In this document: positions 16,173 to 25,087 of the stretch, in pieces
How positions within the stretch are numbered: position 1 is the first letter of the stretch
Layout of the letters: each line of letters begins with the position of its first letter
From: Pseudomonas putida
GTDB lineage: Bacteria > Pseudomonadota > Gammaproteobacteria > Pseudomonadales > Pseudomonadaceae
DNA: 64,000 nucleotides
Reading direction: 5' to 3'
Assembly (NCBI RefSeq): GCF_022627325.1
Contig: NZ_JAETZZ010000016.1
Location: forward strand, 1-64,000
Notes under the pieces: model-generated
Databases searched by the model: none
The model's input: the letters and a program-made list of their open reading frames with translations, nothing else
Told to the model about the DNA's origin: nothing
Program-made: the position numbers and the translations under genes

Positions 16173-17057
16173 ATGATCATCGGCAATAACCTTCAGGTGG
16201 ACGCTTTTTTCGACGACGCCACCTCGACCATCAGCTACCTGGTGCTGGACCGTGAGACCAACCAGTGTGCGGTGATTGACAGCGTACTGGACTATGACCC
16301 CAAGTCAGGCCGTACCTGCACCGCCTCTGCTGACCGCCTGATTGATCGGGTTCACAGCCTTGGTGCCAAGGTGCAGTGGATTCTGGAAACCCATGTACAC
16401 GCCGACCACCTTTCAGCCGCGGCGTATCTCAAGGAAAAACTCGGCGGCCACACTGCCATTGGCGCGCAGATCACCAAGGTACAGAAAGTCTTCGGTGACT
16501 TGTTCAACGCCGAGCCCGGCTTTGCCCGTGATGGCAGCCAGTTCGATGTGTTGCTCATGGACGAGGAAGGCTTTCGCATAGGCAACCTGCACGCCCGCTC
16601 GCTGCATACGCCTGGGCATACCCCCGCTTGCATGAGTTACCTGGTAGAGGATGCCGGCGAAAAAGCGCTGTTCGTGGGCGACACCCTGTTCATGCCTGAC
16701 TACGGTACCGCGCGCTGTGATTTCCCTGGCGCTGACGCTCGCACCCTGTACCAATCCATCCGCCGCCTGTTGGCTTTCCCTGACCAGACCCTGCTGTTCA
16801 TGTGCCATGACTACCTGCCGGGCGGGCGCGACATGCGCTATGTCACCACCGTGGCTGAGCAGCGCGCCAGCAACATTCATGTCCACCAGGGCATTGATGA
16901 GGACAGCTTTGTCGCCATGCGTGAGGCGCGTGACAAGACCCTCGAAATGCCCGTGCTGATCCTGCCGTCGGTGCAGGTCAACATGCGCAGTGGCCATTTC
17001 CCACAACCGGAATCCAACGGCGTGAGCTACCTGAAGATCCCGTTGAACAAGCTCTGA
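16173..17057 (+). CDS. pdo: Persulfide dioxygenase (ETHE1-like)
   Basis: This 294-residue metallo-beta-lactamase-fold non-haem iron enzyme oxidises glutathione persulfide to sulfite. Metal-binding motifs are THVHADHLSAAAYL (HxHxDH), HTPGHTPACMSY, GDTLF and CHDY. The frame opens at a GTG at 16152, but TTGGAG at 16161-16166 sits six bases before the ATG at 16173, so that start is chosen. It is the first gene of pdo-sqr-tauE, transcribed from the sigma-54 promoter. The CHDYLPGGRD and IHVHQGIDEDSFVAMR segments place it with the bacterial PDO/Blh group and not with glyoxalase II. Confidence 0.9.
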   Translation: MIIGNNLQVDAFFDDATSTISYLVLDRETNQCAVIDSVLDYDPKSGRTCTASADRLIDRVHSLGAKVQWILETHVHADHLSAAAYLKEKLGGHTAIGAQITKVQKVFGDLFNAEPGFARDGSQFDVLLMDEEGFRIGNLHARSLHTPGHTPACMSYLVEDAGEKALFVGDTLFMPDYGTARCDFPGADARTLYQSIRRLLAFPDQTLLFMCHDYLPGGRDMRYVTTVAEQRASNIHVHQGIDEDSFVAMREARDKTLEMPVLILPSVQVNMRSGHFPQPESNGVSYLKIPLNKL

Positions 17058-17095
17058 CAGCCTCACCCATCATTGGATTTTCCAGGATTTACGCC

Positions 17096-18367
17096 ATGCC
17101 TGCCTTGTTGTCCCCTACTGATTCTTACCACCACAAGGTGGTCATCGTCGGTGCCGGCGCTGCCGGAATCGCCACTGCTTCCAGCCTCATCAGCCGCGAC
17201 CCGTCACTGGATATCGCGGTGGTCGACCCTGCCGACATTCATTACTACCAGCCCGGCTGGACCATGGTCGGTGCCGGTGTGTTCAAGGCGCCGAGCACCG
17301 CACGTACCATGGCCTCGACCATTCCCCGTGGCGTGCGCTGGATCAGGGCGCGCGTGCAGGGGTTCGACCCGCAGGCCCAGCTGGTCATGCTCGAAGAGGG
17401 TCGCACCATCAGCTATGAACAGTTGGTGGTCTGCCCGGGCCTCAAGCTCGATTGGGCTGCCATTGACGGGCTCAGTGAGACCCTGGGGCGCAACGGCGTT
17501 ACCTCCAACTACCGCTACGACCTGGCACCCTACACCTGGGAGCTTGTGCAGAACCTGAAGCAAGGCCGTGCCCTCTTCACTCAGCCACCGATGCCGATCA
17601 AGTGCGCCGGTGCGCCGCAAAAAGCGCTGTACCTGTCCTGCGACCACTGGCTGCGCCAGGGGCGGCTGGGCGATGTCAAAGCCTGCTTCTTCAATGCCGG
17701 TGCTGTGCTGTTCGGTGTGCCCGATTACGTACCGGCCCTGATGGCCTACATCGACAAGTACGGTGTAGACCTCAATTACAGCCACCGTCTGGTGGCAGTG
17801 GATGGCCCCAACAAGTGCGCCACCTTTGTCCGCACCTTGGCCGATGGCAGCGCTGAAACCCGCACTGAAGCCTTCGATATGCTGCATGTGGTGCCGCCGC
17901 AGGTTGCCCCGGACTTCATTCGTCAAAGCCCATTGGCCGATGCCGCTGGCTGGGTCGATGTGGACCCGCATACCCTGCGTCATCGCCAGTTTGCCAACGT
18001 CCATGCACTGGGCGATGTGGCCGGCACCAGCAACGCCAAGACCGCAGCCGCTGCGCGCAAGCAGGCGCCGGTGGTTGCCAACAACGTGCTGGTGGCGTTA
18101 GGCAGGCTGGCTGACCTTGCTCAGTACGATGGCTATGGCTCCTGCCCGTTGACGGTCGAGCGCGGCAAGATCGTGCTTGCCGAGTTCACCTATGGCGGCA
18201 AGGTCGCGCCGAGCTTCCCGCGCTGGCTGCTGGATGGACGCCAGCCGACGCGCCTGGCTTGGCTGCTCAAGGCGCGAGTGCTGCCGCCGCTGTACTGGCA
18301 AGGCATGCTCAAGGGGCGGGAGTGGTTGGCGCGGCCCAAGCCGCTGGCTGCCGAGGCAGCCCAGTGA
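17096..18367 (+). CDS. sqr: Sulfide:quinone oxidoreductase
   Basis: This 423-residue FAD enzyme of the SQR family (type II, mitochondrial SQRDL-like) oxidises H2S and passes electrons to quinone. An FAD-binding Rossmann fold (VVIVGAGAAGIATASSL) opens the protein, followed by HYYQPGWTMVGAG. The catalytic cysteine region is PIKCAGAPQKALYLSCDHW, and the second FAD motif is ANVHALGDVAGTSNAKTAAA. The gene starts 38 bases after pdo, and its stop overlaps the GTG of the TauE gene. The sulfane sulfur it forms would become the persulfide substrate of PDO. Confidence 0.93.
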   Translation: MPALLSPTDSYHHKVVIVGAGAAGIATASSLISRDPSLDIAVVDPADIHYYQPGWTMVGAGVFKAPSTARTMASTIPRGVRWIRARVQGFDPQAQLVMLEEGRTISYEQLVVCPGLKLDWAAIDGLSETLGRNGVTSNYRYDLAPYTWELVQNLKQGRALFTQPPMPIKCAGAPQKALYLSCDHWLRQGRLGDVKACFFNAGAVLFGVPDYVPALMAYIDKYGVDLNYSHRLVAVDGPNKCATFVRTLADGSAETRTEAFDMLHVVPPQVAPDFIRQSPLADAAGWVDVDPHTLRHRQFANVHALGDVAGTSNAKTAAAARKQAPVVANNVLVALGRLADLAQYDGYGSCPLTVERGKIVLAEFTYGGKVAPSFPRWLLDGRQPTRLAWLLKARVLPPLYWQGMLKGREWLARPKPLAAEAAQ

Positions 18368-19182
18368 TCGAGCATCAACTGTTCGGTGCCGGGCTGGGCG
18401 CGATCATTGGCGCAGTGCTGGCGTTGACTGGGGCGGGGGGCGGCATCCTGGCGGTGCCGCTGCTGGTGTTCGGTCTTGGCCTGTCTATGGCCGAAGCTGC
18501 GCCGATTGGCCTTCTTGCTGTAGGTCTTGCCGCTGGCGTAGGGGCGATCCTCGGCTTGCGCCAAGGGCTGGTGCGTTACCGCGCCGCGCTGTTCATCGCC
18601 CTGATCGGCATCGTCGCTGCACCGCTCGGGCTGATGCTCGCTCATCGTCTGCCCGATACCCCCTTGGCCCTGGTGTTCGCCGGCGTGCTGGTTTACGCGT
18701 GCCTGCGCATCTGGCGCAAGGCTGCCAGTGAGCTGCGTGGCGAGACCAACGGTGCGCACCGTTTCATCGAGCCGTGCGTGCTCAACCCGCTGCAGGGCCG
18801 TTTGCGCTGGACACTGCCCTGCGCGCGGGCGCTGGCCATCACCGGAGCACTCTCTGGATTGTTGTCCGGCTTGTTGGGGGTGGGGGGTGGCTTCGTGATC
18901 ATCCCTGCCTTGAACCGCTACACCAACCTGCGCATGAAGAGCATCGTTTCGACCTCGCTGGCGGTGATCGCCCTGGTGTCCACAGGTAGCGTGGTCAGCG
19001 CCAGCCTGGCTGGGGTGATGCACTGGCAGGTCGGCGCACCTTTTGCCGTGGGGGCGGTGCTTGGCCTGCTGCTGGCTCGGCCACTGGCAACCCGGCTGGC
19101 CGGGCCTCGCCTGCAGCAGCTGTTCTCGGTGGTCGGCTTCGGGGCTGCCCTGCTGCTGGCCGGCAAGGCGCTACTCGGCTAG
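18364..19182 (+). CDS. TauE/SafE (TSUP) sulfite or sulfonate exporter
   Basis: This 272-residue inner-membrane protein has about eight hydrophobic segments and the two TSUP half-repeats, each marked by a glycine-rich turn (LTGAGGGILAVPLLVFGLGL and LLGVGGGFVIIPALNRYTNL). The frame is open 35 codons further upstream inside sqr, but GTG at 18364 overlaps the sqr stop as GTGA and gives a normal N-terminus, indicating translational coupling. In this operon its likely substrate is the sulfite made by persulfide dioxygenase. The 3' end overlaps the convergent LysR gene by 12 bases. Confidence 0.88.
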   Translation: MIEHQLFGAGLGAIIGAVLALTGAGGGILAVPLLVFGLGLSMAEAAPIGLLAVGLAAGVGAILGLRQGLVRYRAALFIALIGIVAAPLGLMLAHRLPDTPLALVFAGVLVYACLRIWRKAASELRGETNGAHRFIEPCVLNPLQGRLRWTLPCARALAITGALSGLLSGLLGVGGGFVIIPALNRYTNLRMKSIVSTSLAVIALVSTGSVVSASLAGVMHWQVGAPFAVGAVLGLLLARPLATRLAGPRLQQLFSVVGFGAALLLAGKALLG

Positions 19183-20058
19183 CAGCTCGGCCTGCTCCTG
19201 CGCGCACAGCGCCAGCAGGTAATCCCAGACCACCCGCAGGCGTACCGACTTGTGCAACTCACGCCGGGTGCATATCCAGTAGCTGCGCTGGATGGTTTCG
19301 CTGGGTAGTACGCGTACCAGTGTCGGGTCGTGGCGAGCCATGTAATTGGGCAGCACTGCGATGCCCAGGCCGGCGCGCGCAGCGGCTTGCTGGGCGATCA
19401 CGCTGGTGCTGCGAAAGGCCACATTGGGCATCCGGCAGAAGCTGTTGAGAAACAGCAGCTCCTGGCTGAACAGCAGGTCGTCGACATAGCCGATCCAGCT
19501 GTGCCGGGCCAGGTCTTCACGGTTGCGTAAAGGCGGGGCGCGGTCCAGGTAAGCCTGGCTGGCATACAAGGCTAGGCGGTAGTCTGTGAGTTTGCGGGTG
19601 ATCAGCAGGTCGGCACTGGGGCGCTCCAGGTGAATGCTGATTTCCGCTTCGCGGTTGAGGATGCTGACGAAGCGAGGCACGGCCACAAGCTCCACTTCCA
19701 GGCCCGGATACCGTTCGAACAGCGCGTTCATGCGTGGGGTGAAGAACATGATGCCGATGCCTTCAGTGACCCCAAGGCGAATCTTGCCCAGCGGCGTGAT
19801 CGCCTGGGTGATTTCTTCCTGCGCCAGCAACGCGACATTCTCCATGGCCTCTGCGTGCTTGAGCAACGCCTGGCCGGAGGGGGTCAATTCGTACCCCTGC
19901 GCGTGTTGCACGAACAGCGGCGTGCCCAGGCATTTCTCGATGCTTTCGATATGCCGAGCAACCGTGCTATGGGTCGTGTTGAGACGCTTGGCAGCGCTGA
20001 GCAGGCGGCCACTGCGCTGCAACTCGAGGAAAAACCGCAGATCATTCCAGTCGAACAT
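19171..20058 (-). CDS. LysR-family regulator
   Basis: A 295-residue transcription factor with an N-terminal winged helix-turn-helix (MFDWNDLRFFLELQRSGRLLSAAKRL, TTHSTVARHIESIE) and a LysR substrate-binding domain. The frame extends upstream to 20157, but the ATG at 20058 has GGAAAGGA just before it and begins at the usual LysR position. It is divergent from the GMC oxidoreductase (127 bases apart) and is its probable regulator. The effector is unknown. Its end overlaps the TauE gene from the other strand. Confidence 0.87.
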   Translation of the reverse strand: MFDWNDLRFFLELQRSGRLLSAAKRLNTTHSTVARHIESIEKCLGTPLFVQHAQGYELTPSGQALLKHAEAMENVALLAQEEITQAITPLGKIRLGVTEGIGIMFFTPRMNALFERYPGLEVELVAVPRFVSILNREAEISIHLERPSADLLITRKLTDYRLALYASQAYLDRAPPLRNREDLARHSWIGYVDDLLFSQELLFLNSFCRMPNVAFRSTSVIAQQAAARAGLGIAVLPNYMARHDPTLVRVLPSETIQRSYWICTRRELHKSVRLRVVWDYLLALCAQEQAELLAE

Positions 20059-20184
20059 GCATCCTTTCCCTGTTGGTCGCTGTGCTAAAACGCACAACGG
20101 CTGCGCGAAATCTCGTGTTTCCTCAGCGAAATTAATCAATAAGATGTACGACGACAAGAATAAAAATCAGGCGCGAGGTTGCAC

Positions 20185-21831
20185 ATGCCATCAGCCGATT
20201 CTGTCTTCGACTACGTCATCGTAGGCGCCGGCCCTGCCGGTTGTCTGCTGGCCAATCGTTTGTCCGCCGACCCGTCCTGCCGCGTGTTGCTGCTGGAGGC
20301 TGGGGGCCGCGACAATTACGCCTGGATTCACATCCCCGTCGGTTATCTTTACTGCATCGGCAACCCCCGCACTGACTGGTGCTTCAAGACCGAAGCGCAG
20401 ACCGGCCTGGATGGTCGCAGCCTGGGTTATCCCCGGGGCAAGGTGCTGGGGGGCTGCTCATCCATCAACGGCATGATCTACATGCGTGGCCAGGCTGCGG
20501 ACTATGATCATTGGGCCGAACAGGGCAATGACGGCTGGGCCTGGAAGGACGTGCTGCCGCTGTTCAAGGCCAGCGAGAATCACTTTGCAGGCAGCAGTGA
20601 TCACCATGGCGCCACGGGGGAATGGCGGGTGGAGCGCCAGCGCTACAGCTGGCCGATCCTCGATGCATTCCGAGACGCTGCCGAACAGAGCGGTATCGCC
20701 AAGGTCGATGATTTCAATACCGGCGACAACCAAGGCTGTGGATACTTTCAGGTCAACCAGCGCAGCGGTGTGCGCTGGAACGCATCGAAGGCGTTCTTAC
20801 GGCCTGTGCATAACCGTTCCAACCTCACCGTGCTGACCAGCGTCCAGGTTGACCAAGTGCTGCTGAACAATACCCGCGCCCGTGCAGTGAAAGCATTGTG
20901 GCGCGGCGCCTGGCACGAGTTCGCTGCGCGCCGGGAGATCATCCTGTGTGCAGGGGCGGTGGGTTCGCCCGGCATTCTGCAGCGCTCCGGCATTGGCCCG
21001 CGCAGGTTGCTGGAAACGCTAGGCATCGGTGTACGGCACGACATGCCCGGTGTCGGTGGCAACCTGCAGGACCACCTGCAATTGCGCCTGATCTATCAGA
21101 TCCGCAATACCAGAACGCTCAACCAGATGGCCAACAGCCTGTGGGGCAAGATGGGCATGGGCCTGCGCTATCTCTACGACCGCAGTGGGCCGCTGGCCAT
21201 GGCGCCGAGCCAGCTCGGGGCGTTCGTACGCTCCAGCCCCGAGCAGCGCACCGCCAACCTGCAATACCACATACAACCGCTGTCGCTGGAACGCTTCGGC
21301 GAGCCGCTGCACCGCTTCCCTGCCTTCACCGCTTCGGTTTGCAACCTGCGCCCGGTTAGCCGTGGGCGCATCGACATCCGTAGCTCGGACATGAACAGCG
21401 CGCCACTGATCGACCCCAACTACCTCAATGACCCTCAAGACCTGCGCGTTGCCGCCGAGGCCATCCGTATCACACGCCGCATCGTCCAGGCCCCTGCCCT
21501 CGCCGCTTTCGATCCGCAGGAATACCTGCCAGGCCCTGCCCTGCAGACCGAGGAGCAGCTGTTCGAAGCGGCAGGCAAGATCGGCACCACCATCTTCCAC
21601 CCAGTCGGGACCTGCCGTATGGGCAACGGCCCCCTGGACGTTGTGGATAACCAGCTGCGGGTACACGGCATCCCCGGCCTGCGCGTCGCGGATGCTTCCA
21701 TCATGCCGCAGATCATCTCCGGCAATACCTGTTCACCCACCCTGATGATCGCCGAAAAGGCGGCCCAACTCATTCTCAAGGGAGCTGCGACTCAAACCTG
21801 CCTGAACGAAGACGCGTTACCGACGCCCTGA
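20185..21831 (+). CDS. GMC-family FAD oxidoreductase (choline/alcohol dehydrogenase-like)
   Basis: This 548-residue flavoenzyme has the dinucleotide fold DYVIVGAGPAGCLLANRLS, the GMC signature GKVLGGCSSINGMIYMRGQ, and the C-terminal catalytic pair in FHPVGTCRMG (His) and SGNTCSPTLMIAEKAA (Asn). Related proteins are annotated as choline dehydrogenases, but here there is no betB or betI neighbour, so the substrate is probably another alcohol. The ATG at 20185, with GAGG upstream, is preferred over the TTG at 20179. It is followed by an MFS transporter on the same strand, suggesting uptake and oxidation of one compound under the divergent LysR regulator. Confidence 0.88.
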   Translation: MPSADSVFDYVIVGAGPAGCLLANRLSADPSCRVLLLEAGGRDNYAWIHIPVGYLYCIGNPRTDWCFKTEAQTGLDGRSLGYPRGKVLGGCSSINGMIYMRGQAADYDHWAEQGNDGWAWKDVLPLFKASENHFAGSSDHHGATGEWRVERQRYSWPILDAFRDAAEQSGIAKVDDFNTGDNQGCGYFQVNQRSGVRWNASKAFLRPVHNRSNLTVLTSVQVDQVLLNNTRARAVKALWRGAWHEFAARREIILCAGAVGSPGILQRSGIGPRRLLETLGIGVRHDMPGVGGNLQDHLQLRLIYQIRNTRTLNQMANSLWGKMGMGLRYLYDRSGPLAMAPSQLGAFVRSSPEQRTANLQYHIQPLSLERFGEPLHRFPAFTASVCNLRPVSRGRIDIRSSDMNSAPLIDPNYLNDPQDLRVAAEAIRITRRIVQAPALAAFDPQEYLPGPALQTEEQLFEAAGKIGTTIFHPVGTCRMGNGPLDVVDNQLRVHGIPGLRVADASIMPQIISGNTCSPTLMIAEKAAQLILKGAATQTCLNEDALPTP

Positions 21832-21849
21832 CCCGGGTGCGTGCAGTAC

Positions 21850-21875
21850 CGGCAGCTTGCGGTCAGAAGCTGCCG
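21850..21875 (+). other. Intercistronic hairpin
   Basis: A CGGCAGCTT / AAGCTGCCG perfect 9-bp stem with an 8-base loop sits in the 97-base gap between the GMC and MFS genes. No T run follows, so it is more likely a processing or attenuation structure than a full terminator. Confidence 0.5.
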
Positions 21876-21928
21876 ACAGTGGAACAACAAGAATAATCAC
21901 TGTGGCCTGCGGGCCGAGGACAGCAACG

Positions 21929-23548
21929 ATGTCGGATTACATCCAAGAACAGGGGGCGACGGCGAGCAGCCCAAGCCGTCGTGAAGAACGCAAGATCATT
22001 TTCGCGTCATCCCTCGGGACGGTTTTCGAGTGGTATGACTTTTTTCTCTACGGTGCGCTGGCGGCGGTGATCAGCAAGCAGTTCTTCGCTGGCGTCAACG
22101 ACACCACCGCTTTCATCTTTGCCCTGATGGCATTCGCCGCCGGTTTCCTGGTACGGCCCTTCGGCGCGCTGGTGTTTGGCCGGCTGGGTGACATGATCGG
22201 GCGAAAATACACCTTCCTGATCACCATCGTGCTGATGGGGCTATCCACGTTTGCCGTTGGCTTGCTGCCCACCTATGCAAGCATCGGCATTGCCGCGCCG
22301 ATCATTCTGGTGGTGTTGCGCATGCTGCAGGGGCTGGCGCTGGGGGGCGAGTATGGTGGCGCGGCGACCTATGTGGCCGAACACGCACCGCCAGGCAAGC
22401 GAGGCTTGCACACGGGCTTCATCCAGTCCACTGCCACCCTCGGGCTGCTGTTGTCATTGCTGGTGGTGCTGGGCAGCCGCTACATCAGCGGCGATCAGTT
22501 CGAGACCTGGGGCTGGCGCTTGCCGTTCCTGCTGTCGATCGTGCTGCTGGGCATTTCCACCTGGATCCGCATGAGCATGCACGAGTCGCCGGCCTTCGTG
22601 AAAATGAAGGCCCAGGGCAAGGTCAGCAAGTCGCCAATCCGCGAGTCGTTCACCTCCTGGCCAAACCTCAAAGTGGTGCTTACCGCACTGTTCAGCATCA
22701 ACGCCGGCCAGGCCGTGACGTTCTACACGGCGCAGTTCTATGTGCTGTTCTTCATGACCCAGATGCTCAAGATGGATCCTTCCCAGGCCAACACCTTGCT
22801 CATCATCAGTGTGGTGATCGGTGCGCCGTTCTTTGTGTTCTTTGGCTGGCTGTCCGACCGCATCGGCCGCAAGCCTATCCTGATGCTCGGCCTGTTGCTG
22901 GCCACGGTGTTGTACTTCCCGCTGTTCAAGGCGCTGAGCCACTACGCCAACCCGCAGATCGACGCCGCGAGCCGTCAGGCGCCGATCGTGGTCACCGCTG
23001 ACCCGCAAGGTTGTACCTTCCAGTTCGACCCAGTCGGCAAGGCGCGTTTCGACAGCCCGTGCGACAAGGTCAAGACCTTCCTGGTCAAACAGGGCCTGCC
23101 TTACAGCTCGGTGAATGTCGCGGGCAGCCAAGTGGTCGTGAACATTGGCGACAAGACCATCAACGGTTTTGACGAATCAGCCATGCGCAACGCCATCGAG
23201 CAAGCAGGCTACCCAGCCAAGGCAGACCCCTCGCAGGTCAACCAGGTGATGGTAGTGGTGCTGATCGTTGCGATGATCCTGATCGCAACCATGACCTATG
23301 GGCCGCTGGCGGCAGTCATGGTGGAGCTGTTCCCGACGCGCATCCGCTATACCTCGATGTCGCTGCCCTATCACATTGGCAATGGCTGGTTCGGCGGTTT
23401 CTTGCCCACGGTTTCGTTCGCGCTGGTGGTGTATACCGGGGATATCTTCTACGGCTTGTGGTACCCGGTGCTGGTCACCGGGATCAGCTTGGTGGTGGGC
23501 ATCTTCTGCCTGAAAGAAACCAGAGACGTGGATATCGACAAGGTCTGA
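21929..23548 (+). CDS. MHS-type MFS transporter with inserted domain
   Basis: This is a 539-residue proton symporter of the metabolite:H+ symporter branch. Diagnostic sequences are GTVFEWYDFFLYG in TM1, RPFGALVFGRLGDMIGRKYTFL in loop 2-3 and LSDRIGRKPILMLG in loop 8-9. Between the later transmembrane helices (about residues 345-437) lies a soluble segment of about 90 residues with two Cys (PQGCTFQF, DSPCDKVK) that is absent from typical MHS proteins. The ATG at 21929, with GAGGA eight bases upstream, is preferred over the longer frame from 21857. It is in an apparent operon with the GMC oxidoreductase and ends at a strong terminator. Confidence 0.88.
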   Translation: MSDYIQEQGATASSPSRREERKIIFASSLGTVFEWYDFFLYGALAAVISKQFFAGVNDTTAFIFALMAFAAGFLVRPFGALVFGRLGDMIGRKYTFLITIVLMGLSTFAVGLLPTYASIGIAAPIILVVLRMLQGLALGGEYGGAATYVAEHAPPGKRGLHTGFIQSTATLGLLLSLLVVLGSRYISGDQFETWGWRLPFLLSIVLLGISTWIRMSMHESPAFVKMKAQGKVSKSPIRESFTSWPNLKVVLTALFSINAGQAVTFYTAQFYVLFFMTQMLKMDPSQANTLLIISVVIGAPFFVFFGWLSDRIGRKPILMLGLLLATVLYFPLFKALSHYANPQIDAASRQAPIVVTADPQGCTFQFDPVGKARFDSPCDKVKTFLVKQGLPYSSVNVAGSQVVVNIGDKTINGFDESAMRNAIEQAGYPAKADPSQVNQVMVVVLIVAMILIATMTYGPLAAVMVELFPTRIRYTSMSLPYHIGNGWFGGFLPTVSFALVVYTGDIFYGLWYPVLVTGISLVVGIFCLKETRDVDIDKV

Positions 23549-23568
23549 TGATGTCTTGAAGCCATAAA

Positions 23569-23593
23569 AAAACCGGCTGTAAAAGCCGGTTTT
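23569..23593. terminator. Rho-independent terminator
   Basis: An AAAACCGGC / GCCGGTTTT stem with a 7-base loop and A/T flanks lies just after the MFS stop. It can also serve the convergent leftward transcript. Confidence 0.88.
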
Positions 23594-23725
23594 CTTATGC
23601 CTCAAAAAAACTTATGCACGATTTTCAGGAAAATGTCATACACAAAAATATATATATAATTCAGAGGCTTAGCTATCGAGTGAGGCATTTCGTCCAAAAA
23701 TTGCTAACAAGTTATCCACAGATCG

Positions 23726-24496
23726 TCAGGCGATCTGCTCGTGCGGTTTTTCATCCACCGGTGGCAATGAACCCAAGCGCCGCTGAGTCGCTTCGTTCCA
23801 CGCTGCGGCACGGTCATTGAGCTCTGCAATGGCACGCGGGCCGGTGCCATTGGCATACATCGGCTCCCCGATCACCACCTCGATGGTGCCGGAGCGCTTG
23901 CCCCACCCTGACTTGGGCCAGTACTTGCCGGCGTTATGCGCGATCGGCAGCACTGGCAGCCCGGCATTTACCGCCAGCGCGGTACCGCCACGGGAGAACT
24001 TGCCCACGGTGCCAAAGGGTACCCGAGTACCTTCCGGGAAGATCAGCACCCAGACCTTCTGCTTGAGCAACTCGTCACCCTTGCTCGCCACCTGGCGCAA
24101 CGCTTCCTTGGGGTTGTCGCGGTTGATCGCGATCGGCCGCAGCATGGCCATGGCCCAGCCAAAGAACGGCACGTACAGCAGTTCACGCTTGAGCACCTGG
24201 CTCAATGGCGAGAAATAGGCTGACAGGAAGAACGTTTCCCAGGTGCTCTGGTGGTTGGACAGGATCACACAGGGTTCCTTGGGCACATTCTCGGCACCCG
24301 TGACCTTGTAGTGGATACCCAGGATCACCCGCGCCAGCAGCACGGCAAAACGGCACCAGTAGACGTTGATGAAGCGGTAGCGCTTATGAAACGGCAAAAA
24401 TGGCGCGATAAAAAAGCTCAGCGAGCACCACAGCAGCGAGCTGGTGCCCAGCAGCAGGTAAAAAAGAAAGATTCTGATCGCCTGCAGGATCGACAT
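23726..24496 (-). CDS. 1-acyl-glycerol-3-phosphate acyltransferase (PlsC-like)
   Basis: A 256-residue membrane-bound acyltransferase of phospholipid synthesis. It has an N-terminal hydrophobic anchor (IRIFLFYLLLGTSSLLWCSL), the catalytic NHQSTWE box (a variant of NHX4D with Glu in place of Asp), the acceptor-binding FPEGTRVPFG box and VLPIAHNAG. The frame extends to 24553 through the gmhB terminator; the ATG at 24496 is chosen. It lies downstream of gmhB in the same orientation but behind a terminator, so the two may be only partly co-transcribed. Confidence 0.88.
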   Translation of the reverse strand: MSILQAIRIFLFYLLLGTSSLLWCSLSFFIAPFLPFHKRYRFINVYWCRFAVLLARVILGIHYKVTGAENVPKEPCVILSNHQSTWETFFLSAYFSPLSQVLKRELLYVPFFGWAMAMLRPIAINRDNPKEALRQVASKGDELLKQKVWVLIFPEGTRVPFGTVGKFSRGGTALAVNAGLPVLPIAHNAGKYWPKSGWGKRSGTIEVVIGEPMYANGTGPRAIAELNDRAAAWNEATQRRLGSLPPVDEKPHEQIA

Positions 24497-24531
24497 AGTG
24501 GCATGTACCGTTGCGGGCTTGCCCGCCTGAT

Positions 24532-24554
24532 AAAAATGCGCCCTCAGGCGCATT
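24532..24554 (-). terminator. Terminator between gmhB and plsC-like gene
   Basis: An AATGCGCC / GGCGCATT stem with a 4-base loop is followed, in the minus direction, by TTTTTA. It lies 2 bases after the gmhB stop and would limit read-through into the acyltransferase gene. Confidence 0.8.
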
Positions 24555-24556
24555 GT

Positions 24557-25084
24557 TTAGATTAGTTCTCTGGCGATAGCTGCCAGATCGTCGAAAATCA
24601 GTGTGGTTTGCGCGACGCCCTTTTCTAGCGTGCGCTCACCTTTGCCGGTTTTCACCAGCACCGGTTGTGCACCGACGGCCAGGGCGGCCTCCAGGTCACC
24701 TTTACTGTCGCCGACGAACCATACGCCGCGCAGGTCGGCCTGATAATGTTCGGCGATAGCCCGCAACATGCCGGGCTTGGGCTTGCGGCATTCACAACCC
24801 TCGTCCGGCCCATGTGGGCAATACACGATGTGGCCGATTTCGCCGCCTTGCTCTGCCACCAGCGTGCGCAGACGTGCATGCATGGCTTCGAGGGTTGCCA
24901 GCGAATAGTAGCCACGGGCAATGCCGGACTGGTTGGTGGCCACGGCCACCGTCCAGCCCGCTTTGCTCAACTGCGCGATGGCCTCGATCGAGCCGGGGAT
25001 CGGGATCCACTCCTCCAGCGACTTGATGTAGGCGTCGGAGTCCTGGTTGATCACCCCGTCACGATCGAGAATCAGCAGTTTCAA
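24557..25084 (-). CDS. gmhB: D-glycero-beta-D-manno-heptose-1,7-bisphosphate 7-phosphatase
   Basis: A 175-residue HAD-family phosphatase in the ADP-heptose pathway of the LPS inner core. The nucleophile motif is LILDRDGVIN (Asp7/Asp9), followed by VATNQSGIARGY, the structural zinc site CPHGPDEGCECRKPKPGM and VGDSKGDLEAA. Length is typical. The start lies 3 bases after the glyS stop, so it is the third gene of glyQ-glyS-gmhB, an arrangement conserved in pseudomonads. Confidence 0.93.
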   Translation of the reverse strand: MKLLILDRDGVINQDSDAYIKSLEEWIPIPGSIEAIAQLSKAGWTVAVATNQSGIARGYYSLATLEAMHARLRTLVAEQGGEIGHIVYCPHGPDEGCECRKPKPGMLRAIAEHYQADLRGVWFVGDSKGDLEAALAVGAQPVLVKTGKGERTLEKGVAQTTLIFDDLAAIARELI

Positions 25085-25087
25085 GGC

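Noticed and set aside
20185..21831. GMC gene considered as betA choline dehydrogenase
   Set aside because: No betB or betI is adjacent and the partner is a different transporter; only the family can be assigned.
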